11,487 nucleotides of DNA from an uncultured Chloroflexota bacterium (GCA_913031095.1 CAJWGH010000011.1:1-11487), one strand, 5' to 3'. Positions 1 through 7,798 are shown, numbered from the stretch's first letter. Numbers and translations: made by a program. Notes: a model not told the origin generated them from the letters alone.

Positions 1-411
1 AGTTTTGTCAGATCTGCGTTCGGGCGAAGGCAAAACATGCTTGAATCGCGAAACTGTACCGAATATTCGGCCAGTTGGATTGATTGATCCGTCAGATCAA
101 CCAAAGCGTTGCCTCAAAGCCGTAGGCACTTAGTCAATCACTGAAATAACCGAGTTCATCCCATCGCCTTAGGAAGCGCTTGGGTTCCTGCTACGCTTGA
201 ACGACGCCATTCGTGACGTTGCATCTCGTTTCCAGAGCAGCTATTTGTTAGGTTAGACGAACTTACCCAGCCCAGAGACCGCAGGAAAAATTGCAGGCGG
301 AAATCAAAGAACCCGTGAAAGAGAATGTGGGATTGGTACTTCGTGAGCCTTGGCACTGGTTAGATATGACTACCGAGTGAAGATTGAATAATGGTCGAAG
401 GTTTGTATCAA
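1..411. other. Upstream stretch with no recognisable gene
   Basis: No open frame here resembles a known protein and none has a convincing ribosome binding site. Two small symmetric elements are visible. The first is a perfect 12-base palindrome, CCGAATATTCGG, at 59-70. The second is an imperfect hairpin with arms 75-84 and 96-104 (TTGG plus TTGAT against ATCAACCAA, one bulged A). They lie more than 300 bases before the first gene, so a link to its control is unproven. The rest looks like intergenic or degraded sequence. Confidence 0.5.
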
Positions 412-440
412 TTGACAGGGGTATCCTATAGGCGCAGAAT
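412..440 (+). promoter_or_regulatory. Candidate sigma-70-type promoter of the first MFS gene
   Basis: A perfect TTGACA (-35) at 412-417 is followed, after 17 bases, by CAGAAT (-10, four of six consensus bases) at 435-440. The predicted transcript would begin around 446-448, only a few bases before the ATG at 452. No Shine-Dalgarno sequence precedes that ATG, so a very short leader would be consistent. The -35 and the spacing are strong; the -10 is mediocre. Confidence 0.5.
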
Positions 441-451
441 GAGCCTTACGC

Positions 452-1768
452 ATGATTAAGCCCAAAAATAAAGCTGCTTTTGGCTTGACGAGCCGCCTCC
501 ACTACGCATGGGTCGTCATTGCTATAGCGGCGATTATGCATATGGCTGGTGGGTCGATCCGGCAAGCGTTTGGTGTGCTCATTGTTCCTCTACAAGAGGA
601 TATGGGCTGGAACCCGGCCACTGTCACCTTGGCCTATGCGCTGGCCAGCATAATAGGTGCGTTGCTAGCTCCATTGAGCGGCATCTGCACTGACCGCTAC
701 GGTGCTCGTAAGGTAATCATGGTTGGCGTGGTAACCTTCGCCGTTGGGGCGCTGATGACCGGAGTGATTTCAGAGATCTGGCATCTTTGGATCTCTTACG
801 GTCTGTTCTTGGGCGTAGCCCAGGCGTGCTTCAATGTTCCCATCATCACTACTGCTACTTATTGGTTCCGTACCCATTTGGGGTACGGAGTGGGATTTTT
901 ACAAGCATCCCACGGTCTCGGCCCCGCTGTGATGGCCATCGTCGTCAGCGTATTGATCACCGGGGCCTCGTGGAAGATGGCTTTCTGGTCTATAGCCGTT
1001 ATCGGCGGCATCATCATGCTGGTATTGATGGCCTTTTTCCGGAATCGGCCTGCGGACATCGGAGGGGAGGCTTTCGGCGCCACCGAGCCTGATGAACCGG
1101 AAGAACGAGACCCAGTCAGGGAAAGGGCAAGGGTAAAGGCCTTCCGGACCAGCATGCAGTCGACCACAACCTTCTGGAAGTTGGTTTTTATCCACTTCTT
1201 AGGCTGTGCGAGCCACGCCATAGTTATCATCTATATCATCCCCATCGCTGTGTTGGCTGGAGTAGATAAGGTAACCGCTGCTGGTGTTCTCAGCACGCTA
1301 GCCCTGGTCAGTGTTAGTACCCGGTTCTTGACTCCAGTGATTGCTGATTATATCGGCGCGCGGGGTACCATGGCCACGTCATTCATGTGGCAGGGGCTGC
1401 CGGTGCTCATGCTTTTTTGGGCCCATGAACCCTGGCAGTTCTACATGTTCGCGGTGATCTTCGGTATCGGCTATGGAGGGGAAGGCTCGGCGTTCCCAAT
1501 CATCAACCGCCAGTACTTCGGCCGAGGTCCAATGGGTTCGTCTTTTGGCTGGCAGCAGTTCGGCGCTGGTTCTGGTATGGCCATGGGCGCATGGATTGGC
1601 GGAGCTTTGTTCTGGTTGTTCGACTCTTATACAGCCACTATCCTTATTTCAACTCTCACCAGCGTTGCCGGTGCTGCAATCATCATGTCTATGGAGCCTA
1701 CGGGCCGCATACTGATACCAAGCTGGGAAGATACCATCTCCGCAGTTCCCGCGGCGGCTGATGACTAA
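452..1768 (+). CDS. MFS transporter, 12-helix, OFA/MCT-like
   Basis: A 438-residue inner-membrane carrier of the major facilitator superfamily. Twelve hydrophobic segments fall into two halves, split by a charged loop at about residues 198-235 rich in Glu and Arg. The loop between helices 2 and 3 carries the MFS signature G-x3-DRYGARKV (residues 77-88). Length and the short N-terminus fit the oxalate/formate antiporter and monocarboxylate transporter-like group, whose substrates are usually small organic acids; the actual substrate cannot be read from sequence. The ATG at 452 is the first in frame, lacks a Shine-Dalgarno motif, and lies just after a TTGACA-type promoter. It stands alone, upstream of a decayed TRAP permease on the same strand, so it may cover a lost uptake role (inference). 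A weak hairpin (1781-1796) follows the stop without a T-tract. Confidence 0.85.
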   Translation: MIKPKNKAAFGLTSRLHYAWVVIAIAAIMHMAGGSIRQAFGVLIVPLQEDMGWNPATVTLAYALASIIGALLAPLSGICTDRYGARKVIMVGVVTFAVGALMTGVISEIWHLWISYGLFLGVAQACFNVPIITTATYWFRTHLGYGVGFLQASHGLGPAVMAIVVSVLITGASWKMAFWSIAVIGGIIMLVLMAFFRNRPADIGGEAFGATEPDEPEERDPVRERARVKAFRTSMQSTTTFWKLVFIHFLGCASHAIVIIYIIPIAVLAGVDKVTAAGVLSTLALVSVSTRFLTPVIADYIGARGTMATSFMWQGLPVLMLFWAHEPWQFYMFAVIFGIGYGGEGSAFPIINRQYFGRGPMGSSFGWQQFGAGSGMAMGAWIGGALFWLFDSYTATILISTLTSVAGAAIIMSMEPTGRILIPSWEDTISAVPAAADD

Positions 1769-1978
1769 CTGCACCCCTTTGGGCAGCCGGCGGCCCTGAA
1801 ACTATTATTCCCTGCCCTCAGCTGTAACCGTAATGCTATTCCTGTATAGTCCCGTGGCGGTAGTCCTCGAGGCGCGGTTCTTCCTAGCTCGGTTAGACAC
1901 CTAAACTTCAATCACCCGCCGCCAATCCAACGTGGCCGGTGATGGTTATAAACGTTGGTGATAGGCGCGGCATTCGGA

Positions 1979-2837
1979 ATGATGAGCGCTTTATTTATGG
2001 GCGGCCTGTACGTGGCCGGAGCGCTGGGTGTGATAGCGCTCATACTCATGAAGTTCTTCAGCATATCAAATCCCAACCTAAACTGAAGCAGCCGCCGCAG
2101 GAGTAACCGGGGCTTTAGTCCTGACCATTGCAGGGAATTCAGGGATGGTAGTCATTAGTCTGACCGCAGGTTGCGTCAGAAAATTCCCGCTACTTCTACG
2201 AGGTGCGATAGTCCGTTTGGACGGTATTCAGAGTGTCGGACCGGTTATGCCAGGTGACGTAAGGCGGAACGTCGACCGCATGGTCGGCCTCCTGAAGGAA
2301 TCGTTCCTCTCAACTACTCGCACATCGTCCATGATCTTGCTGGTCTTGATGGCGGCCTTCACCCTACGATTCGCTTCTGCTGCGGTGAGAATCTCTGTGG
2401 ATATGGCGGAGTAGGTCGCTTCCTTCGACCTCACACAGGTGCAGTTGATCCTCATGTTGGTTGCCTTTTATCTGGTATTGGGAGCTTCCATGGAAAGCTA
2501 TTCCATGATGCTGACTACTTTGCCCATCTTGGTCCCGGTGTGGAATGACGCTGACGTCGACAAGGTGTGGCTCGGAATCATAATGGTGATCCTTCTTGAG
2601 GCGGCGCGAATCAGTCCGCCCCAGGGCATGGCCCTTTATGTACTTCATGGAGCTCGGAGCGACACTGACAGAGAGCTATCGGAGTATGAAGGCGTGCTGG
2701 CGGAGACGGGAACCATAAATGACGTTTTCGTGGGTGTATTACCATTTATGGTATGTACGTTCATCGCGATCGGCCTGAATATCGCCTTCCCTGAATTGGC
2801 AACATGGCTCCCAGACCTGGCCAATGGTAACCTCTAG
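1979..2837 (+). pseudogene. TRAP transporter large permease (DctM-like), decayed
   Basis: DctM proteins are the large membrane subunit of tripartite ATP-independent periplasmic transporters, normally about 420-450 residues. Three pieces remain. A first-helix fragment (1979-2086; begins MMSALFMGGLYVAGALG) ends at TGA. In another frame from 2082, the text T-E-A-A-A-A-G-V-T-G-A-L matches the conserved PTEAAA-x-G segment of the family. This continues through an R-T-S-S-M-I-L-L helix to a TAG at 2412-2414. The same frame resumes directly after the TAG and runs to 2837 with the C-terminal helices (GASMES, LPILVP, LGIIMV, SPPQGMALYV). The TAG sits where a tryptophan (TGG) is plausible. Roughly the first half of the protein is missing between the first two pieces. 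No substrate-binding (DctP) or small (DctQ) subunit gene is nearby. The family assignment is firm for the C-terminal part; loss of function is inferred from the deletion plus stop. Confidence 0.8.
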
Positions 2838-2869
2838 GCGCCAGCCCAGCCAGCTTTTAGTGGGTAGCC

Positions 2870-2924
2870 TTAGATTGGAAACACCCCTTCGAACATTTTA
2901 TCCGGAGGGGTGTTTCCAATCTAA
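2870..2924. terminator. Long perfect hairpin between convergent genes
   Basis: Arms 2870-2891 and 2903-2924 pair over 22 positions (19 outer perfect pairs, then one G-U and two G-C), with an 11-base loop. It lies 32 bases after the TRAP remnant stop and 19 bases after the convergent RidA gene's stop, where a bidirectional terminator would sit. Neither side has a T-tract, so it is not a classical intrinsic terminator. It may instead act as a transcript-stabilising stem or be a remnant of a small inverted-repeat element. Confidence 0.5.
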
Positions 2925-2943
2925 CCGCGGTTGTACTGGGCGT

Positions 2944-3330
2944 CTAAGGGAGGCGGACTATGGCCTCTACTTCTACTAATAGCTCGGGGCGAACCAGGCC
3001 CGCAACTACTACAGTAGAGCTAGCCGGTGGGTCCTTGGGCCAGGTTTCAGCCCGGACCTTGCTGTAGGCGGGATAGTGGGCGATGTCGGTGATGAAGCAG
3101 GTGATCTTGGCCACATCTTCCATCTTGGCCCCGGCGGCGGATACCACGTCGCTGATATTTGCCATCACCTGACGGGACTGGGCCTCGGCGTCACCGACTC
3201 CAATCACATTGCCACCGCTATCCACGGCGACATGTCCCGATACGAACAATAAATCACCGACGATCATCCCGGGTGACAGGGCAGGATTGGGGGCTGAACC
3301 TGCTGGGCTCACAGGTTTTCTTGGTGGCAT
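2944..3330 (-). CDS. RidA/YjgF/UK114-family protein, arginine-less type
   Basis: A 128-residue protein of the Rid family, which form trimers with active sites between subunits. RidA proper hydrolyses reactive enamine/imine intermediates; other subgroups include 2-aminomuconate deaminases and proteins of unknown role. Family features visible are LLFVSGHVAVD (27-37), the GVGDAEAQSRQVMANI segment (44-59), EDVAKITCFITD (71-82) and the C-terminal LVEVEAIVRLP. At the position of the catalytic Arg105 of E. coli RidA (PARS) this protein has PASS, with Ser104, so imine deaminase activity is doubtful. The ATG at 3330 has a strong GGAGG seven bases upstream, and a TATAAT lies at 3385-3390. A paralogue with the same substitution lies at 10138-10533. 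Family assignment is firm; substrate is unknown. Confidence 0.88.
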   Translation of the reverse strand: MPPRKPVSPAGSAPNPALSPGMIVGDLLFVSGHVAVDSGGNVIGVGDAEAQSRQVMANISDVVSAAGAKMEDVAKITCFITDIAHYPAYSKVRAETWPKDPPASSTVVVAGLVRPELLVEVEAIVRLP

Positions 3331-3680
3331 GATTGTACCTCCAGGGTTATTTTTTCATCGGGTTGGTTGGGCGCGTGAGCCAACATTATACATACAGCGA
3401 TACTGGGCCGGGGATTGGCACCTCGTTCGCGTTACCTGGAGAAGCCGGGCATTAGCAACCATGCTAACCCCTTTTGCGGGAGAAGGGACCTCATGCGCCG
3501 CTTGTCTGAGCACTGGTATCTAGAGGTGCTAGCCGGAGATTCTCGGTTCCGTCGAGGCAGCTGAGTTAGAGTAAATAGGCCCCTCGGCTCGTTCGTGTTG
3601 GTATGTGCGAGCAGGGGATGCTTTTAGAAGAGTGATGTGTGGCCAGAGGAACTTGCAGGAAACGGTGTTAGAAGGAGATG
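3331..3680. other. Intergenic region between rsh and the RidA-family gene
   Basis: These 350 bases hold no supported gene. They contain the binding site and candidate -10 of the minus-strand RidA-family gene. A short perfect hairpin is also present (TTAGCA 3452-3457 against TGCTAA 3462-3467, four-base loop), which could be an operator or part of a weak terminator for rsh. No clear T-tract terminator follows rsh. Apparent plus-strand reading frames across this stretch have no family resemblance. Confidence 0.45.
3385..3390 (-). promoter_or_regulatory. Candidate -10 box for the RidA-family gene at 2944-3330
   Basis: On the minus strand this hexamer reads TATAAT, a perfect -10 consensus, 54 bases before the ATG at 3330. 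That predicts a leader of roughly 47 bases holding the GGAGG binding site. No good -35 is seen 16-18 bases further upstream, so the call rests on the -10 alone. Confidence 0.4.
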
Positions 3681-5906
3681 CTAGCTGTGGGAGGGGAGGG
3701 GCATGGCGGTATGATCGCGGGTTACGGAGATGCAGCCACGGACGCCTTCCATCTTGGAGAAGAGCTTGTTGAGTTGGTCAAGGCCAGTTGTGTGGCAGGT
3801 GAGGCTCAACGTCACGGTACTGTCGGAATAGTCACCAGTGACTACTGAGGCTATGTTTACTCCCTCGTTGGAGACCAAAGCGGTCACGTCCCGGAGGAGG
3901 CCGACTCTGTCATAGGCTTTCATGATGATGCGGACTGGATAGAGTTGCTTCTCCTGGCCCCACTGAACGTTCACCAGTCGTTCCGGTTCGTCTTCGTGCT
4001 GGACACTAGAGCAGTCCTGCTTGTGGATGGTCACACCGCGTACACGTGTGATGAAGCCGATAATAAGGTCTCCAGGAATAGGGTTGCAGCAACGGCCGAT
4101 GCGTACCAGCAGGTCACCGGCCCCCAAGACGGTGATTCCAGAACTGGGGCTGGTCAGCGGCAATCCGTTGCGCTGTTGGGCCAACGGCTCCTCTGTTTCG
4201 CGCCCTACCTGGGCTAGACGCTGGGCCAGCAGGCTCTCGGCGATGTTGCCCGATCCCAGGTTGGCCATAAGGTCGTCCATGGAGTCGACCTTGAACAAGG
4301 TTACCAGCGTAGCATCGTCCACTTTCTGGTTGAAACGCCGTAGTTCACGCTGAATAACTTCACGGCCTCGTTCGATATTGGTGCCGCGTTCTTGCCTGCG
4401 GAACCAGGCGCGGACGCTCTGTCTGGCACCTGCTGATCGGACGAAGCCGCGGTTAGGGTTCAGCCAGTCTAGGCTAGGGCCACGGTCCGACTTGGAATTG
4501 AGAATCTCTACTGTGTCTCCGTTCTCCAACGACGTGTCTAGAGTAGTAAGTTTTCCGTTCACCTTGGCGCCGATACACCGGTGGCCCAAGTCGGTGTGAA
4601 TCTTATAGGCGAAGTCAATCGGGGTCGAGCCGGATGTAAGTTCAACTATGCGTCCCTTGGGAGTGTATACGAACACCTGATCGTGGAAGAAGTCCTGCTT
4701 GACAGACTCGATAAATTCGGCTGTCCCGGCCACTTCCCGCTGCCATTCCAGCAATTGGCGAAGCCAAGTCATCTTCTCTTCGAATCGTTGGTCGCCGGAG
4801 TTGCCCTCTTTGTAGGCCCAGTGGGCCGCGACACCGTACTCAGCAATCTGGTGCAACTCGTAGGTCTTGATCTGCACCTCCAAGGGGGTCCCACCATCGC
4901 AGATGACGTTGGTGTGGAGCGCCTGGTACATGTTTTCTTTGGGGTTGCCGATGTAATCGTCGAACTGGCCCGGGATGGGGTGCCACGTCTGGTGGACCAC
5001 CCCCAAGGTCTTGTAACAATCGGCCGTCTCGTCAACTAGAACGCGTAAGGCGAATAGGTCATAGATATCGCCGAACTGTTTGCCTTCGGCTTCGTACTTC
5101 TGCATTTTCCTGTATGTGCTATAGATACCCTTCGGGCGGCCAATCACTTCGGCTTCGATGCCGAATTTCGATAGTTCTTCACGAAGCCTGGTGCAGATTG
5201 TTTCGATGTACTCCTCGCGCTCTGTCCGCTTGGACGCCAGTATCTTGGATATCTCCCGGTACTTCTCTTCATTTAGGTGCCGGAAGGCTAGGTCGTCTAA
5301 TCGCCATTTGATTTCCCAGATGCCTAGTCTGTGAGCCAGAGGAGAGTATATATCAAGGGTCTCTTGGGCGATGCGTCTCCGCTTTTCGGGGGGCAATGCA
5401 TCCAGGGTGTTCATGTTGTGCAGGCGGTCGGCCAGTTTGATTAACACCACCCTGATGTCCTCTGCCATAGAGACCAGCATCTTGCGTAGGCTCTCGGCGT
5501 GCAGGGACTCCGCGTCGTCCATGAGGTTGGTTGCATCTTCAATGGGCGGTTGGAGTTTGTCGTCCATGCGGGTCAGCTTGGTGACGCCATCTACCAGCTT
5601 GCTTACTTCGGGCCCGAAGCGTTGACTGATCTCATCGAGGGAAACGTCACAGTCCTCGACCACGTCATGGAGCAAAGCAGCAACAATGGTGTGGGTGTCC
5701 AGGTGGAGGTCTGCGAGGAAGAGGGCCGTTTGTAGTGGGTGGGCGATGTAGGGCTCGCCGGATTTGCGCATCTGCCCTACGTGGCATTTGTCGGCGAAGA
5801 GGTATGCCTTCCCCACGATTTCAGTGCTGTCTTCGGGCAGGTAGGTCCCAACCCTTTCGATAAGGGTCTGTGCTGCCTCTGAAGTAACCTTATCCTTAGC
5901 TACCAC
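3681..5906 (-). CDS. rsh: RelA/SpoT homologue, (p)ppGpp synthetase/hydrolase
   Basis: A 741-residue full-length Rsh protein that sets the alarmone (p)ppGpp level during the stringent response. Order of domains: HD hydrolase (about 30-200) with His56, the HDVVED motif at 80-85 and ADRLHN at 159-164; synthetase (about 230-370) with GRPKGIYSTYRKM (256-268), DLFALRV (283-289), YQALHTNV (327-334) and LEVQIKT (342-348); TGS (about 408-470); a helical region; the cysteine domain with GRCCNPIPGD (604-613) and IHKQDC (627-632); and a C-terminal ACT domain (about 656-735). The hydrolase residues all appear intact. The synthetase charge motif reads QFDD (314-317), neither the RxKD of bifunctional Rel enzymes nor the ExDD of RelA. 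The start is GTG at 5906: an in-frame stop lies upstream and no ATG intervenes. No good Shine-Dalgarno sequence is seen. Confidence 0.95.
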   Translation of the reverse strand: MVAKDKVTSEAAQTLIERVGTYLPEDSTEIVGKAYLFADKCHVGQMRKSGEPYIAHPLQTALFLADLHLDTHTIVAALLHDVVEDCDVSLDEISQRFGPEVSKLVDGVTKLTRMDDKLQPPIEDATNLMDDAESLHAESLRKMLVSMAEDIRVVLIKLADRLHNMNTLDALPPEKRRRIAQETLDIYSPLAHRLGIWEIKWRLDDLAFRHLNEEKYREISKILASKRTEREEYIETICTRLREELSKFGIEAEVIGRPKGIYSTYRKMQKYEAEGKQFGDIYDLFALRVLVDETADCYKTLGVVHQTWHPIPGQFDDYIGNPKENMYQALHTNVICDGGTPLEVQIKTYELHQIAEYGVAAHWAYKEGNSGDQRFEEKMTWLRQLLEWQREVAGTAEFIESVKQDFFHDQVFVYTPKGRIVELTSGSTPIDFAYKIHTDLGHRCIGAKVNGKLTTLDTSLENGDTVEILNSKSDRGPSLDWLNPNRGFVRSAGARQSVRAWFRRQERGTNIERGREVIQRELRRFNQKVDDATLVTLFKVDSMDDLMANLGSGNIAESLLAQRLAQVGRETEEPLAQQRNGLPLTSPSSGITVLGAGDLLVRIGRCCNPIPGDLIIGFITRVRGVTIHKQDCSSVQHEDEPERLVNVQWGQEKQLYPVRIIMKAYDRVGLLRDVTALVSNEGVNIASVVTGDYSDSTVTLSLTCHTTGLDQLNKLFSKMEGVRGCISVTRDHTAMPLPSHS

Positions 5907-5917
5907 TGCATCCGATG

Positions 5918-5923
5918 ATAATA
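5918..5923 (-). promoter_or_regulatory. Candidate -10 box of rsh
   Basis: Minus strand reads TATTAT (five of six consensus bases) ending 11 bases before the GTG start at 5906. The predicted transcript would begin about five bases before that GTG, giving an almost leaderless message, consistent with the lack of a Shine-Dalgarno site. No convincing -35 is present. Confidence 0.3.
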
Positions 5924-6072
5924 CACAGACCTTGTTAAAGTCTAGACTTGAGGCTTAGGTCCTAGCTGGTCCGGGCCCGTAAATAAAATTCCAGCAGTGA
6001 CGCTAGGCCGGATACAACAGGTGTGCGTGTTGGGTGTGCAAGGCCCGCCCAAGTAAAGTAACCTTAAGAGAC

Positions 6073-7590
6073 ATGTCCCCGAATAATCCCACCTCGGATA
6101 GAGATGAATCCGGCACTCAGAGTGGCGTGGCAATGACGCAAAGCCCTAATTTCAAATATTGGGTCTTCGGCGCCTTGGCCATTGGCATCTTCACTTCAGT
6201 TGTGGACCACGGCAGCGTAAACGTGGCGCTTCCTACCATAGCTGCCGAGTTCAAGACAGATTTGCCCACTATCCAATGGGTCGTGATCATCTACGCGTTA
6301 ACCATCGCCTCCTTGCTGTTACCCATGGGTAGGCTGTCGGATCTAGTGGGACGAAAGAAGATCTACATCATCGGCACGGTGGTTCTGGCCGCCGGAGCTA
6401 TCCTGTCAGGCCTTTCACCATCTTTGGAGATGATGTTCCCTTCCCGTGTGTTGCAGGGGGTCGGGGCGGCGATGACCCAAGGCACTGGCATGGCCATCAT
6501 CACCGCAGTTTTTCCGGGTAACGAGAAGGGCCGGGCGATCGGCATGTTCATGACCATGGTCGGCGTGGGAGCCATTGCAGGCCCGGCTATCGGAGGGCTT
6601 GTAGTTGATGCCTTTGGTTGGCGGGTGGTCTTCTTCCTGACCCTACCATTGGAGGCTATCTGCTTGGTGGCTACGGCTTTTGTCTTGCGGGGCTGGTCGG
6701 AAGTCCAAGAAAGCAGTGGCACTGAGTTTGATTGGTGCGGCGCTGCGCTCTCGACCGGGTTCTTGGTGGCCTTGCTGGTGGCCATGACCACAGGCAACAA
6801 AGCCGGCTGGACGTCGCCTCTGATCATAGGCACCTTTGGTAGCTCGGTTGCTATGTTGGCGATATTCATCTGGTGGGAGCTCCGCTCTGATGCGCCGATG
6901 CTGGATCTCAGATTGTTCAAGGGCAGGACGTTCACATTTGGAATATCTTCGGCGTTCCTGACCTTTTTGGGCTCATCGGCAGTCCTGTTTATGATGCCTT
7001 TCTACCTACAGAACGTTTTGGGCTACAGCGCCAAGACAGCGGGGTTTGTGGTGGTACCTGGCGCCTTTTGCATGGCGGTGATGGGGACGGTGAGCGGAAT
7101 ACTTTCGGACCGGTTTGGCCGTCGGCCATTCACCGTGGGCGGGCTGGCGTCTTCGGCCATTGGGTTGTTGATTTTGTCTACGGTTACTGAAGATTCTTCA
7201 TTGTGGATGGTGGTCCCGGCGCTGATGCTGATGAATACCGGCATGGGGATTTTCTACTCGCCGAACTCTAGTTCGGTGATGAGCACCGTCGGCCAGGTGA
7301 AGTACGGGGTGGTGTCGGGGTTTTTAAATCTGGTGCGAAATTCCGCCAACGTGACCAGCATAGCGTTTGCCACCATCATAGTGACCACCACCATGGCTTC
7401 CCAGGGCTTCGAGCCTAGCTTAGAAGCTGTTCGCGAAGAGGTTGAGGGGGTTGCTCCGGCGTTTACCCTAGGGCTCCGGTACGCCTTCTTGGCGATGATG
7501 GGCATAGTGCTAGCCGGCATGACCCTTTCAGCACTGCAACCGCCTCATGTTGACAATGCCAAATCGTTGGATGGTGACAAGGTGGAGTAA
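6073..7590 (+). CDS. MFS drug exporter, DHA2 (EmrB/QacA) family, 14-helix
   Basis: A 505-residue (from the ATG at 6073) proton-driven efflux pump of the inner membrane. Helix 1 has SVVDHGSVNVALPTI (42-56), with Asp45 at the acidic site typical of DHA2 carriers. Motif A is GRLSDLVGRKK (86-96). The antiporter motif C is VGVGAIAGPAIGG (163-175), followed by FGWRVVFFLTLP. A second motif-A-like loop, SGILSDRFGRRP, appears in the later half. Length and about 14 hydrophobic segments fit DHA2 rather than 12-helix DHA1. A GTG at 6034 would add 13 residues and an ATG at 6133 would remove 20; none has a good Shine-Dalgarno site (AAGAG lies only two bases before 6073), so the start is uncertain. The gene diverges from rsh. 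No adjacent regulator or membrane-fusion partner is visible, so the exported compound is unknown. Confidence 0.88.
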   Translation: MSPNNPTSDRDESGTQSGVAMTQSPNFKYWVFGALAIGIFTSVVDHGSVNVALPTIAAEFKTDLPTIQWVVIIYALTIASLLLPMGRLSDLVGRKKIYIIGTVVLAAGAILSGLSPSLEMMFPSRVLQGVGAAMTQGTGMAIITAVFPGNEKGRAIGMFMTMVGVGAIAGPAIGGLVVDAFGWRVVFFLTLPLEAICLVATAFVLRGWSEVQESSGTEFDWCGAALSTGFLVALLVAMTTGNKAGWTSPLIIGTFGSSVAMLAIFIWWELRSDAPMLDLRLFKGRTFTFGISSAFLTFLGSSAVLFMMPFYLQNVLGYSAKTAGFVVVPGAFCMAVMGTVSGILSDRFGRRPFTVGGLASSAIGLLILSTVTEDSSLWMVVPALMLMNTGMGIFYSPNSSSVMSTVGQVKYGVVSGFLNLVRNSANVTSIAFATIIVTTTMASQGFEPSLEAVREEVEGVAPAFTLGLRYAFLAMMGIVLAGMTLSALQPPHVDNAKSLDGDKVE

Positions 7591-7756
7591 TCGGCGGCAA
7601 GGGTGTGACACGGACGGCATGTATGACTTATATGGTTCCATGACGGGTGGTTTGGTTGCCGATGGCCGTGTTTCCTGCTCATGGTGTGAACTACCGACAT
7701 TGGTAGGCTACACAGATATGGGGAATCCTGCTGCGAGTTCCAGTTCCCATCTTAAC

Positions 7757-7778
7757 CTTTCCCATTGTTAGGGGAAAG
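7757..7778. terminator. Possible weak terminator between convergent genes
   Basis: CTTTCCC (7757-7763) pairs with GGGAAAG (7772-7778) around an eight-base loop, between the DHA2 exporter stop and the convergent cupin stop. The stem is short and no T-tract follows on either strand, so the call is tentative. The rest of 7591-7798 shows no gene. Confidence 0.25.
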
Positions 7779-7798
7779 AACATGTATCGACAGCGGAG

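Noticed and set aside
156..356. 66-codon minus-strand open frame in the left edge
   Set aside because: No ribosome binding site, no family resemblance and irregular composition; most likely chance.
439..459. Six-codon frame (MSLTHD) overlapping the start of the first MFS gene, as a leader peptide
   Set aside because: It would begin at the -10 hexamer itself and has no binding site, so it is probably not transcribed from the promoter seen.
1979..2086. 35-residue membrane peptide as a stand-alone small protein
   Set aside because: It matches the first helix of a DctM-like protein and is followed directly by more of that gene; no binding site is seen.
2412..2414. In-frame TAG as a recoded codon (pyrrolysine or readthrough)
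   Set aside because: The same gene also lacks its front half and has a frame change, so simple decay explains the stop better.
3209..3523. 104-codon plus-strand frame across the RidA start and the gap
   Set aside because: It overlaps the RidA coding and promoter region on the opposite strand and resembles no family.
4581..5039. 152-codon plus-strand frame inside rsh
   Set aside because: It is the antisense of the strongly conserved synthetase and TGS regions, so a shadow of the real gene.
6363..6935. 190-codon minus-strand frame inside the DHA2 exporter
   Set aside because: Low-complexity antisense product of hydrophobic codons with no family resemblance.
7547..7771. 74-codon plus-strand frame after the DHA2 exporter
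   Set aside because: Starts inside the exporter in another frame, lacks a binding site and has no recognisable domain.
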